Of a stretch of 64,000 bases of DNA, positions 1-10,714 are shown piece after piece. The notes under the pieces were generated by a model, which searched no databases, was not told where the DNA came from, and saw only the letters and a program-made list of their open reading frames with translations. A program made the position numbers and the translations under genes. The stretch comes from Glebionis coronaria (lineage: Eukaryota > Streptophyta > Magnoliopsida > Asterales > Asteraceae): positions 389,240,974-389,304,973 of the forward strand of contig CM046878.1 of the NCBI GenBank assembly GCA_025667525.1. The letters run 5' to 3'. The stretch's first letter is position 1. Every line of letters starts with the position of its first letter.

Positions 1-296
1 TGAAGGAGTTCTGAACGAACTTCCGAATGAAGGAGTTCCGAACGAACTTCCGAATGAGGGAGTTCCGAACGAACTTCCGAATGAAGAGTTCCGAACGAAC
101 TTCCGAATGAAGAGTTCCGAACGAACTTCCGTATGAAGAGTTTCGAACGAACTTCCGAATGAAGAGTTCCGAACGAACTTACAAATGAAGAGTTCCGAAT
201 GAAGGACTTCCGGATGAAGAGTTCTGAATGAAGGAATTCCGGATGAAGAGTTCCGAATGAAAAGTTCCGAATGAAGAGTTCCGAATGAAGGGTTGT
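1..296. repeat. Degenerate minisatellite built on GAAGAGTTCCGAAT
   Basis: Tandem units of about 14 bp (GAAGAGTTCCGAAT) alternate with a sister unit (GAACGAACTTCCGAAT), giving 26-28 bp higher-order units in the first 190 bases and mostly simple 14-15 bp units after that. The array starts before the window. It lies upstream of the extra ORF of copia-1, so it is probably part of that element's internal region. ORFs across it are only translations of the repeat. Confidence 0.85.
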
Positions 297-360
297 TGGA
301 TTGACTGTTGTTTGCCTGTTATAATTACTTGTTGAAATGTGTTATGCTTAGAAGTCATAA

Positions 361-483
<123 letters not shown>

Positions 484-519
484 GCATCAACCTTTTATGT
501 CTTATCTTAAGCAGACACG

Positions 520-3500
520 ATGACTAATCCAACAGTACAAGAACTCCAAGATGCTAGAGCAGCCGCAATTGCCGAAGCAAGAGCCCTCAAGTTTATACCA
601 AACAATTACCGGCTGAAGCAAGTTTCAAAATCCACTCACCATGGATTCAAAGTCGCCATAGCAATCCTTGATCACTCTCACTTCAAGAATGCGTTAAGGA
701 GTACTGCTTCGGTGCCATATGATTACATGTGTGAATTCTGGGCTACCAAGGAAAGTACTTCAAACAAGATCACCTTCTCTCTCGACAACAAGCAACAGAA
801 ATTCACTGTTTCAGACTTCCGCAAGATATTTGGAATTCGGGATACACCCAAAGGTATGTCATTTTCAAGGGATCCTACCAAAGACGAACTCATGGAGATG
901 TTCAGTGCTCTTGGATGTCCTGACATACGAGTTGTGTCCGATTTTACCACCGCTAAAGTGGGTCAACCTTGGAGAGCTATCTTGGGTATTCTCAGTAGAT
1001 GTCTCACACCTAAAATATCTGGGCATGATGATGTGCGTGGTCCAATCATGAACATCTTTTATGGAATGTACAAAGGCTCAAATGCAGATTATGCATCTTT
1101 GTTGTGGGAAGAATTTAACATTCAACTTTTCCAAAACAAGAAGCTGAAGGCTAATTTCATTCCTTACCCTTGGTTTATCAAGCTTATAATTTATTATTTT
1201 ATGAAGAATGATGTCTCTATTGATAAGCGTGCAGCAAGTCGCCATCACACTGAAGAGGCTGATCACACTGTGGACCACGGCATGAAGGACCATCTAGTGT
1301 TGTTATTCCTGGTCCTATTCCCGATTATCTTCTGACTGATAAAATTAAAGCTTCTGCTGTTTACAAGCTACTGCTACTAGAAATCAAGAAGCAAAAAGCA
1401 AGCCTTCAGACAGGAGAAGACTCGTCTACTACGGTCAAGAGTAAAGGTAAACGCAAGCAACCACTTGCTTTATCTGAACCCCAAACCAAGAAGAAAAAGA
1501 CTGAGGCTAAGAAGGGTAAGAGCACAGCTGATGAGCTCGTTCTCCACGACGAAGAAGATGTTGATGACGATCCTACTCTTGACAAGACTGAGAAAAAGTT
1601 AATGAAGATGGCTATTGAAAAGTGTAGGAGAGACACGGGCGGTAGTGGTGCGGGTGCACAAATGGACGTTGAAGAAGAGTACGAGGAGCCAGATGATATT
1701 GATGAGTTTGGATCACCTGAACGATATTCTACTTCGAAGGAGACATCCATTGCTGTTTCAGCAAGTGTTGAAAAGGTGTCCGGTGCTCCTACAATCATGG
1801 TACCTACCCAGCCTCTCGTAACTCAACCTCCACCAATCAAGCCATTACCAACCTGACCGGTGCCAACACCATTCCTTCCACCTCCAATAACTTCCATCCT
1901 CAGTACTGTAGTCACAACCGAGCCTCTTCAACCAACCCAGAGTAGCTCTGCATCATCTTCAATGGCTGCATTTGTAATGGCAGAACTGTTGGATAAACAC
2001 ACGGATAGTCAAAGACAAGAGATGAATAAACTTTGAGAAGAATTACTTCGACGAGTACAAAGTGAAGAAGCATCCAAGAAAGCCCAAGAAGAGATGATGG
2101 CTAAGTTCACTGCAGAGATGGAATTGACACGTAAAGCTCATGCAGAAGAACTTGCTCGGGTCAAACAGGCTGAAGCTGATAAGTATGAAGCATGACTTAC
2201 GAGACTTTGAACTATTAAAGATAAATATAAGGAACAGAAAGAAACACTTGAAGCTTCTATTTCAGAGAAGGTGAAAGAATCTGTTGAGTCCCTCATGCCA
2301 AAGCTGCATGAAGAAATGAGGAAACTTGCGGCTGATAACTTGATGATCAAGTCGTCCAACCCTTCCGAATCCGCATACAAAATGGCATATGACTTAACGG
2401 ATTTTGAATTGAAGAAGATCCTCAAAGCTCGCATGAGGGAAGTTGGATCTTTTGATAAGTCTAAAGTTCAGCGGACACTCTACAAAGCACTCAATGAAGA
2501 TATCATGGAGGATGATCGGTTGTTTAAGATGTTTGGAAGTGTGGTACCTTACCACATTCTGCCTGAGGAGGAAAAGGAAGATAGTGAACAAGAGGAGGGT
2601 AACGGTAAAGAAGAAGAAGAAGAAGAAGATGATGATGATGGTGACGATGATGATGATGGTGACGATGATGGTGATGATGATGATGGTGGTGATGATGATG
2701 ATGATGGTGGTGATGGTGGTGATCGAAATGAGGAGAGTGATAAGGAAAGCAACGGGGATGACGATGAAGATGACGGTGGTAAACATGATCAGCCTGAAAC
2801 GGGGGAAAAGGTTGCCAGCACAAAGAAACCATCTAAGTCTGGTACCAAGTCTCAGAAAGATGCTGCGCAAAAGGAAAAATCCACCTCTACGGAATCAAGA
2901 CGAACCAATTGGCGCCATGATGTGAATGCTACTACGGCGTTATCGATTCCCGGTACATCTGTCTCTGTTTCTATACCTGTTACCACTAATCCTGTTAGTT
3001 CTGTTGTTGCTCCTGTGATTGCAGAATCAGTAACTGAACCTGAGTTTGCACAACAATCGCTTGTTCATGACACCGCCGAGATGCCTGAATCAGAACCAAC
3101 AGATGTTCATGTTTCTACTCCTCTGCCACAAGAACCACAATCTACTGTTCCCGAGTCAAGCACACGGGACTGGGCGGACACATTGGAGATTGATGAAACT
3201 GCACCGCCACAAGCTTGGATCACGGCAGCTGCTAAATATGATCCAATCACAGACGCTGACAGAGATGTTCTATATCTCCGTATCCGTAGTCCGATAGACT
3301 TGTGTGCATTTCTGGCTCATGAGTATAAATCTTCGGTCACTCCGTCTTTGGTGAAGAGAGCGCTAAAGGATAAGAGAATTCACGCCAAAACCAGGTTAAG
3401 CCGCATGGAATACGAGTATTATGCTGATGAGGTCTTGAAAGCTCTTAATACCGTTCAAAGGCCAGGTCTTCATGAGTCAGAAAGAGCTCCACATCCACTT

Positions 3501-4472
3501 GATCCTTCTCAAGATAATCAAATTGCTCTCGACTTCTTTGTCACCTATGATCTTGATTATCTTCTCAAGGGATCATCCAAGTACGCAACCTCCCTGACCT
3601 TGCTGAAAGCTGCTAATTGGGGGACAATACCCTGGATCAAGGAAAAGGTAAACCGACTCTGGGTCCCAAAGGTAACTCGTAATTATGATATGTATGCTGT
3701 TATAGGTGCATCACATTGGGACGAACGAGTCCGAAGGGCGTACAGAGGTTGCTGCTTAGCCAATTCAGGAAGTAACGTTAGATCCGATATTCGCATCTCC
3801 AGCATTTTGGGACTGAAAACTGAAGCCAAGAACGGCTATCATCATGTGACGGAGATTCGTCTAAAAAGGGAGGATGACAGAGAATACATAATACAGCAGG
3901 GAGATTTTTCTATCATTCACATTGAAGATATCGAAGACATGTTGCTTATGATGACCCGTGATCAACTCACCCATCTTACTCGTGAAGAAATCATTGCCTT
4001 AAATACAGCACTTCGTATGTTCACACGAAGCGTTGTTATCAAGAAACGAGTTGAAGATCTTCAATTAGGAGTTGAAAGCTACCAAAGGAAGCTTAACCTG
4101 ACCCGTCCAATGAACCAAGTTCTACCTCAACATGTCACAAGATGTCCTTATACCGGCATTACTGTTCTGAGTTACGGGATTTTCTACTTGAACAGTCGTG
4201 GGATAATGAAGTTTATGAGGGTATGTGAGCTTTATAAGTACAGTGATGGGACTCTCATATACGTCAGAGGAAAATTGGAGCATCTTAATTCTGGTGGGTC
4301 TTTACCAGAGATGACTGAGGACTGGCATCCGGGTTATCGACAAATGGCGAAATATATGATCAAGAAGATTGATCAAAAGCTCCGGGAACGTAGATTGATG
4401 AGGAGCTTAGAAAGGTTCGTTGGTGGTAGACCATATGGAGTGCACCACAAGTTACTGCAACGATCCATCTAA
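520..4472 (+). pseudogene. Extra 3' ORF of copia-1 (about 1,300 codons), degraded
   Basis: One long reading frame broken by a single frameshift near 1290-1335 and four in-frame TGA codons (1854, 2034, 2193, 2208). Open segments are 520-1335 and about 2211-4472. The N-terminal block ([16 protein letters not shown] start; YMCEFWATKES) is followed by a Lys-rich basic stretch, a Pro/Ser/Thr-rich linker, a coiled-coil-like Glu/Lys region (about 1960-2340), an Asp/Glu run (about 2570-2790), another Ser/Thr/Pro linker and a conserved-looking C-terminal block with VEDLQLGVESYQRKLNLT and SLERFVGGR. I see no RT, integrase or protease motif. From memory, similar C-terminal blocks recur in Asteraceae retroelement-associated proteins. 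Its position downstream of pol matches the env-like slot of some plant copia elements. Function unknown; I see no clear signal peptide or membrane helix. Confidence 0.75.
2612..2735 (+). repeat. Coding GAA/GAT/GGT trinucleotide tract (poly-acidic)
   Basis: A run of GAA then GAT, GAC and GGT codons giving about 40 Glu/Asp/Gly residues inside the extra ORF. The long shifted and antisense ORFs here (Met-rich, His-rich, Ser-rich) are artefacts of the repeat. Confidence 0.9.
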
Positions 4473-5629
4473 TGGATCGTACATTTCAGGTCTACTCTAT
4501 ATTGGTTTTTAATTGTGAATATGTAAATTTGTGAATATTGTGCTTTTACGGCTTGATGTAGTGTTAAGGTATGATAATTTTTCAAGAATTTCTCACGAGA
4601 TTCTAAATCTTTCAAAATATATCATACTAAAGCACTACAACTATCCCTTATTAATTTAAGGGGGAGCATTAACATGTTCTATGGCCAAACATCGATTTCA
4701 TTTTTACCCAAAGACCGGTTAATCCATTCAATATACCAAATATTAATGGTTAACATTTTGGATAAGGGGAGAAAATGGGATTAAGGAGACTTAAATGATA
4801 CTTGGCTAAAAGATGAAAAAGACTTAACGATAATCCAACTTAATATGTGTAAAGCACGTGTTAAGGGGGAGCGTTTTTTATGAACAAAACACCTAAGGTA
4901 CAAAACGTTTGATTATAATATCACAAGTACCTTAAGTGATTTTCAAGGATTTTTCATGATGGCTATACTTTCCCAAAACACGCTTAATTCACGACGAATG
5001 TGGTGACAAAAGGGTGGTAGGAATAGGTTTAGTCCAATGATTCATCAGAGCCGATGGAATCTTCCCAAGGACAATTCCCTAGATAGAATTAGAAGTCCTA
5101 GGAAAGTTGGAGAAAGATTGTGAACGTAGCTGAATGCCGACCAAGTACTTAAGCTAGCACTGGAACAATCACAACAAGGTGCTAGTTATGACGTATTGGT
5201 AAGCATTGAAGGGGTTGAAAAATGAAAAAGAATTGTAAAGATAAAGGGTGTAAAGAAAGAAGCCCTCCTTACAACTTTAGGCAGAAACCGGGTCAATACA
5301 TACGCTATTGAGATCATTTGTTAATGATTCTCGATATTGAAGAAAGACATCATGGACCCAGTGATGCAATGCACAACCCTTCCCAGCTAACTCAAATATC
5401 TCTCAAAAGGTATTTGTTTTAATCACACGGAGATCAACACGTTATCTATTGGTTTATTCACTCCGAATAGACTGATATTAAAAAGGTGGCACTCCTCTCC
5501 AGCCATCGCTCACTAAATCAAAACGCACTATCATGTCTAGAACCACGAGATCATCAAAAGTCTCATTAGGACACTTTCCATTTATTCCTTGCTTTCTCAC
5601 ACACTGTGAAAAGTAAGAGATTTTTATGA

Positions 5630-6026
5630 GTCCTACGCAGTATTCTTGAAATATTGCCAGAACATCCGAGTAATACGCAAGTATTACAATGAAGATGGAA
5701 ATCCTGCTTGAGCCAACATCAAACAAGCTCATGGTAGGTTACACGTGCGGTTCTTTAAGAACCAATCTTGTGAAAAACTGGAAAGAAACAGTAGTTTAAT
5801 TCTTAATTGAACTTAAACTCGTTCCAGGCCTCTACGCATTATCATATGATCTTGCCAGAACACTCAGAGTGACTCTTTAGTGATCACAGTGACGAGTGGA
5901 AATCCTTCTAGTGTTAACATCAAACAGCACTTGGTAGGTGACGTGCAAGATTCTTTATGAATTAAGCTCGTGATAACTGGAAAGCAACGATGGTGAAAAT
6001 CTTAACTGAAATTCACTTGTTCCAGG
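5630..6026 (+). repeat. Tandem duplication of a ~198-bp block in the copia-1 3' region
   Basis: Two diverged units (about 5630-5827 and 5828-6026) share the order 'ctacgca...cttgccagaaca...gtgacgagtggaaatcctt...aacatcaaaca...tggtaggt...aactggaaa...acttgttccagg'. The same two-unit arrangement is present in copia-2 at about 22828-23023 and 23024-23223, so the duplication predates the split of the two copies. Confidence 0.8.
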
Positions 6027-6241
6027 TTTCATGAATTGACGGCTTCAATCACGAGGATAATTTATCCAAGTGATTCACTCTTTATGTTCGCAGTCATGCT
6101 TAGTGATCGTCGAATAAAGAGAACGGGTTTACCCGCGAAATCCTGTCAGGAAGTTACTTAATTGAAACTATCCGTCACAGGTACGATATCTAATATCGTC
6201 CAACGGTCTTCACCGACCAGAGGTAAAACGCTACCGATTTA

Positions 6242-6269
6242 GAATGAAATGTTCTAAGCCATTTCATTC
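6242..6269 (+). other. Conserved 10-bp stem-loop in the copia 3' region
   Basis: GAATGAAATG (6242-6251) and CATTTCATTC (6260-6269) form a perfect stem with an 8-nt loop. In copia-2 the same site (23437-23464) has GAATGAAATG and CATTTCGTTC, where the single change keeps pairing as G-U in RNA. A smaller CGGTC...GACC hairpin lies about 45 bp upstream in both copies. Confidence 0.65.
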
Positions 6270-6654
6270 GTGTCTTATCATGTTGCTGCGAAGACGGTGG
6301 CGTTGTAGTGTACCAGCTCAAGTCGTTCCCACATGCTTATGTTTTTCTGCATCAAAGTTCAGCAAAATTCAAGAAAGTGCAAAATGAAGTCTTCCGCTGT
6401 ACCAAACTCTGAAGCTTTCGAGAATTCAACAAAAGACATAAGTGTGTGGAACATGGAGTCACGAGGAGGCAAGATTCACAAGAAGGCAAAGATCGTACGT
6501 GATTGGTCAAAAGAACAATGCTCTCAAGCCAAAGCCTAAAAGATCAAATCAACATATTCACACCAAAAAGAAAGAAGAAAAGACTACGAGCTGAAGAACG
6601 AAGACTTAGTATAGTATGCTAGGTTTAGAAATGTGTAACATGGAGTGACCTCCC

Positions 6655-6666
6655 TTAGGGGGAGAT
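6655..6666 (+). other. Polypurine tract of copia-1
   Basis: TTAGGGGGAGAT lies directly before the 3' LTR start TGTTAGAAATACG. Copia-2 has the equivalent tract at 23866-23877. This is the plus-strand primer site for reverse transcription. Confidence 0.85.
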
Positions 6667-6986
6667 TGTTAGAAATACGTTTTTAACGTATATTAGAAGT
6701 ATCGGTCACTCCACAATATTATTAATGTTGTATAGCTCGTAGTTAATATGTGCTTATTAAGTTAAGTAAGAAATCGACCCATGGGCTTGTCATGGGTCGG
6801 CCCAAGCCCATTAGTGGCTTGGATATAAATACCCCTTTCCACCATGGAAAGGGGTTGGTTGTTGATTATTCCATTTCATCACTTTAATGAAAAACACATA
6901 TTTCTCTCTCACTTTTTCTCACTAGTTTCTCTCTCTAGAAATCTTCAACCCACTTCATTGATTCACAAGATTATCAATATTCTACA
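6667..6986 (+). mobile_element. 3' LTR of copia-1 (about 320 bp)
   Basis: Starts TGTTAGAAATACG right after the polypurine tract. It contains a TATA-like 'gatataaata' near 6821, then a CT-rich leader (tctctctc runs), and ends in CA at about 6986. The layout matches the 330-bp LTR of copia-2 (19132-19461), although the sequences have diverged. The exact 3' end is uncertain by some tens of bases because the adjoining sequence is itself a truncated gypsy LTR. Confidence 0.75.
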
Positions 6987-8008
6987 ATAATGCCACTTCG
7001 GATTATAAATAAGAGCTTTTGATACTTAATATATTGCATTTTGTATGCAGGTATAAAGTTTGAAGAAGCAAAGTGAAGAAATACAAAGAAGGGTCCTTAA
7101 TGTGCAAATAAGAGGCCACTTCTACTCATTTTAACACACATCTCTCAACTACTACTCAATAAATCCGAGTATTCTTAGCTTTCTTAGTGATATTTCAGTA
7201 TTATCCACTTTTGGTAAACACTTGTAACGAGAGAATTCGACTCTTTGATTCTTGGAGAAACGATACAATCGTGACACTTGTGTACTCGTTCATTCAATCA
7301 TTTTAAGTATGATGTTCTCTTACTCTTTTTCATTTGTTAATTTGATTACTATGTTAGGCTAAGCTATTTATGACTATATGGGTATGTGACTATGATTAGT
7401 GATGATGTTATGATATGATCCTTTATAATTGATTTCAAGCTAATGTTGTAAAACCATTTTACCACCTCGTTCTATAAACCATATTTTATCTAGAGTTGAT
7501 TTGTTACGATAGTTTGGCGTTGAGAAACGCAAATTGTTATAATAAGTTTTTAAAGACTTGTATATGGTTTTGAATCTTTGGTTGGAGAGATCCGCTTAGA
7601 GACCTTGATAAAATATTGAACTTGTTGGGAACTTGTTTTTAGCTTAGTCGCTTGAATAAACATAAGTCTTGAATCACCCTAAAGTAAATTGTGCAAACGC
7701 CATTTTGACAAAAAAAGGATTATCACTCTTTACCTACATAAACATATCTCGGTCATTATTATCATCATCACGAACTCATACGATCTACCCCATATTAGTC
7801 ATACTTGTTACTATTGTTATTTCAATCATTTCTTTCTTCAATTATTATATTGATTAACAAAACGAAACTAAGTCTCAGCGAACGTTCCTGGCTTACCACT
7901 ACAAGCTATATTACGAACGAAAGGGTATACTTGCCCGTGTTTGTATTCTAGTCCCTTGTTTTGTCTAAACCTTGTAATATAGATTTAAGACTTGCGAAAC
8001 GAACATCA
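6987..8008 (+). mobile_element. Left LTR of gypsy-0, truncated and internally deleted
   Basis: Aligns to the right LTR from about 12828 onward and ends in 'aacatca' at 8008, as the right LTR does at 13979. It lacks the first ~40 bp (replaced by copia-1) and an internal ~140 bp segment (right LTR about 12950-13090). That segment holds the TATA box and the GTGCGGCGCAC repeats. Confidence 0.85.
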
Positions 8009-8014
8009 TGTTTT

Positions 8015-8035
8015 TGGCGCCGCCGCTGCTGGGGA
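8015..8035 (+). other. Primer-binding site of gypsy-0
   Basis: TGGCGCCGCCGCTGCTGGGGA follows the LTR end by 6 nt (written here as the two parts TGGCGCCGCCG and CTGCTGGGGA). It resembles the intact PBS of gypsy-C (TGGCGCCGCTGCCGGGGA at 54972) with about 3 extra bases. The TGGCGCC start is typical of Athila/Tat elements. Confidence 0.8.
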
Positions 8036-8134
8036 CTTATAATCCACTTTTGTAACCAAAATTTTCGTAATCTTTGAAGAATTGAACCATTTCCCACCCA
8101 AAACAAACCCAAGTTTTTTACTGCAGTACAGAAA

Positions 8135-8215
8135 GTATGCCGCACAACTCAAAAGTGCGCCGCACTTCCTATAACGAACCAAAGTACGCCGCACATTTCA
8201 AAAAGTGTGACGCAC
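8135..8215 (+). repeat. Four spaced GTRYGNCGCAC near-palindromes in the leader
   Basis: Copies at 8135 (GTATGCCGCAC), 8155 (GTGCGCCGCAC), 8184 (GTACGCCGCAC) and 8205 (GTGTGACGCAC), each in a context like 'aaagt...cacatttcc'. The same unit occurs upstream of the TATA box in the right LTR (13010-13067). Confidence 0.8.
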
Positions 8216-8247
8216 ATTTCCTGCTGTAACACCAAAACCATTGTTGG

Positions 8248-10362
8248 ATGCACACCCGTTCATCCGAAACTCCACCATTATCACCGTTATCAGATGCTAA
8301 ACGTACCCTTAACCGAAAGTTACGTAGACTTCACCTTCGTGTACCTTTAGATAGGAGACACGAACAACCTCAACCTCGCGAAATCAACCAACCTTTCGAC
8401 AACCTTTCTCAATTCCTATTTCTCACCAAACTCATCAATCGTTACAATCCAATATCGGACACCGATCATGAACCAATGTCGGGTCAGCCGATAGAGTTGC
8501 AGCATCGACTCCTGGCTCCATAATCGTTTTACCTGAAATTGGAAACGCTTTTGCAATCAAAGGAAACCACTTGACACTTGTCAAAAACCACCAATTTGAT
8601 GGTCAAATCAAAACCGATCCTCACAAAAACATCCATGAATTTAGAGGAATTTGCAAAATGTTTAACTATGGAGAAGGACAAGCCGAAGCCGTTCAACTCA
8701 TGATGTTTCCATCATCCTTCACTGGAGAAGCCAAGTCATGGCTCGACGAACTTAATGAATGAACCATTCGAACATGGGAAGGTCTTAGAATCACTTTCAT
8801 TAGCCGATTCTTTCCTCCTGCCCTATTTGAAAAACTCCTCGGAGAAATCCGAAGCTTTTCTCAACAAGATCGAGAAACTCTCACTGGCGCATGGTTAAGA
8901 ATGTAAAAATTACTCAAAAACTGCCATGGTCATGTGTTAACATTATAAGATTCAAGCTAACAAGAGGTGATCCGGAGGTCGGGGAGGATAAAAGAAGTAT
9001 TTAGACATTTGTAGAGAGAGAAAGATAAAGCTTGAAATAAGTGTGTGTATTTAGAGAGAGAAGTGAAATACACAATAAGAAGAATCCTCACCCCTCCATG
9101 GAAGTATAGAGGGGTATATATAGGCTAAACAAGAGGTCACTTTGACAACATGTCAATAGTAGTCCCTCCACGTTTTGCCTATCTGAATAAAATGTAATTC
9201 CGTAAATGGCGCTCGCATTTCAGGGCTAACATCATGGACTAAAAAAAGAAGGAATAATCAAGATTTTCTATCATGGTCTTGACGATGCTACCCAAGATGC
9301 ATTGAACGTCGCAGCGGGCGATATTTTCCTTTACAAAACCCCTAACCAAGCCTACCAATTATTAGATGACAAAGTCTTACTCAAGCTTGATTGGTCCAAA
9401 AATCACAAAAACAAAAACCCACGAAAAACCGTAGCTTTTGCCGAAGAAAGCAACAACCCAACCGACACTGAAAAATTATGGCTCGTATGGACGTCGTGTC
9501 TCTCAAAATCGACACTCAATATAAAGAGATGAAAAACAAAAGTCGTGAAACTTGCAAATAATGTGGAGGAAACCATCCTTCTATTGAATGTGATGACGAT
9601 GACACGCCTATGACAAAGGAAGAAGAAGCCAATTTTATGAACACCTTTCGTTGAACTCGATTTTATAATGATTATCGTAATCGTGACCATGATAATTGGA
9701 CATCTAACGATAAACCAAGTTACGATCGAGATGAAAATAAACCCAACCAAACCGAAGACAAACCCAACCTCAAAACCAAGCTCGATAACTTTATTGAATC
9801 TTAAATAAAAACCAACCTTTTCGTGCGAGATACATTAACTGACCTCAAAACAAAGTTTGAGACTTCAAACAAAAACCACCAAGCTTCCATTCAAAACCTT
9901 GAAGCTAAGTTTGATCGTTTCACCGATAAGCAATTGAATCGTGCTTTTGGTTCTTTACCAAGCAACACCAACCCGAACCCCAAAAACAACAACAAATATC
10001 AACCACCGCAAGCTCGTAATGAACATGTAAATGTCGTATTCACGCGGAGTGGTTTATCTTACGAATCACCTACCAAACCTACCCAAGATACACCAATCGA
10101 AAATCCACTCGATAGTGACGATGAAGATGAAGCTCAACCAACCAAAACCAAACACATTGAAAACTCAAACCCAACACCCAAACCATATAAACCAAAAGTA
10201 CCATACCTCCAACGCTTACGCAAACAAAAGATGCAAGCTAAGTATGGTAAATTCCTCAACTTAATCCAAGAAGTTCGAATTAACATGCCTTTAGTCGATG
10301 TTCTGGCTGGAATGCCAAACTATGGCAAATTTCTAAAAAGAACTTATCAAAAGCAAACATAA
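8248..10362 (+). pseudogene. Gypsy-0 gag (with embedded solo LTR)
   Basis: Gag is in several frames. It opens with MHTRSSETPP at 8248 (open to 8523), shifts frame before 'FAIKGNHLTLVKNHQFDG', then shows a retrotransposon-Gag core (FHG/MMFPSSFTGEAKSWLDEL, FISRFFPPALF, SFSQQDRETLTGAW). A solo LTR splits it at 8935-9231, and the frame resumes exactly after it. A zinc knuckle of the form C-X2-C-X3-H-X4-C lies near 9555-9593 but is cut by a TAA. A long hydrophilic stretch (9823-10362 open) leads toward protease. In-frame stops occur at 8761 and near 8903. This Gag would form the particle shell and bind RNA; this copy cannot make it. Confidence 0.8.
8935..9231 (-). mobile_element. 297-bp solo LTR, TSD TCATG
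   Basis: Starts TGTTAACATT and ends GGGCTAACA on the plus strand, so it has TG...CA termini on both strands. It is flanked by a direct 5-bp repeat TCATG (8930-8934 and 9232-9236). Removing it with one TCATG restores the gag frame (HGHG|LKKEG). Orientation minus: reading that strand gives a TATA box (CCTATATATACC) about 150 bp in, followed by a CT-rich leader, like small copia LTRs. There is no internal region, so this is a product of LTR-LTR recombination, or possibly a very small non-autonomous element. Confidence 0.88.
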
Positions 10363-10690
10363 GTTTGAAGATGTATCTTCAGCTTTTCCAAATGATGAAT
10401 GTTCTGCCATTATCCAAAACAAAGTACCACCAAATCTTGGAGATCCTGGAAGTTTTCTAATTCCATGTACTTACCATCACTCATACTCTTGTAACGCCTT
10501 GGCCGCTTGGCGCTAGTATCAACCTCATGCCATACTCCTTGTATGCTAAACTCTCAAAAGATGTTCTCAAACCCACAAAAATGAGCGTTCGCCTCGAGGA
10601 CCGTTCTTTTCAATACCCAATAGGAATAGCCCAAAGCATGCTCGTTGGAGTTGGAAAAATCATTTTTCCTGTCGAACTCGATTTTATATT
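10363..10690 (+). pseudogene. Gypsy-0 protease remnant
   Basis: Translation across frames gives the Athila-type aspartic protease pattern (ALA-LGASINLMPYSLYAKLS, SFQYPIGIA, VGVGK). At about 10498-10515 two bases are missing exactly where the catalytic Asp of the usual DLGAS motif should be, so the active-site codon is destroyed. The frame ends at the deletion junction near 10690. Confidence 0.75.
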
Positions 10691-10714
10691 TCAACTTTGA
10701 CGTTGGAGTTGGAT

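Larger units (their letters stand above)
4473..6654 (+). other. Long 3' noncoding region of copia-1
   Basis: No convincing coding frame. The block order matches the 3' region of copia-2 (about 21960-23877). Shared landmarks include the 'ggtggtaggat' block, a stretch ending in a mention of 'cactcctctccagcc', the duplicated 200-bp block and the hairpin described separately. Several purine-rich 'aagggggagc' motifs occur (about 4659, 4863), resembling extra polypurine tracts. Conservation of long noncoding sequence between two diverged copies suggests an RNA role such as packaging or second-strand priming, but this is inference. Confidence 0.7.

Noticed and set aside
1..296. Heat-shock-element array suggested by alternating GAA and TTC
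   Set aside because: The spacing is GAA-1-TTC or TTC-1-GAA; the heat shock element needs two bases between units. It is better described as a minisatellite.
2394..2925. Met-, His- and Ser-rich ORFs on both strands over the acidic tract
   Set aside because: Frame shadows of a trinucleotide repeat inside the real copia-1 ORF.
8935..9231. A MITE (short DNA transposon) instead of a solo LTR
   Set aside because: The ends are TG...CA, the duplication is 5 bp, and it holds a TATA box plus leader; an LTR fits better than terminal inverted repeats of a DNA transposon.
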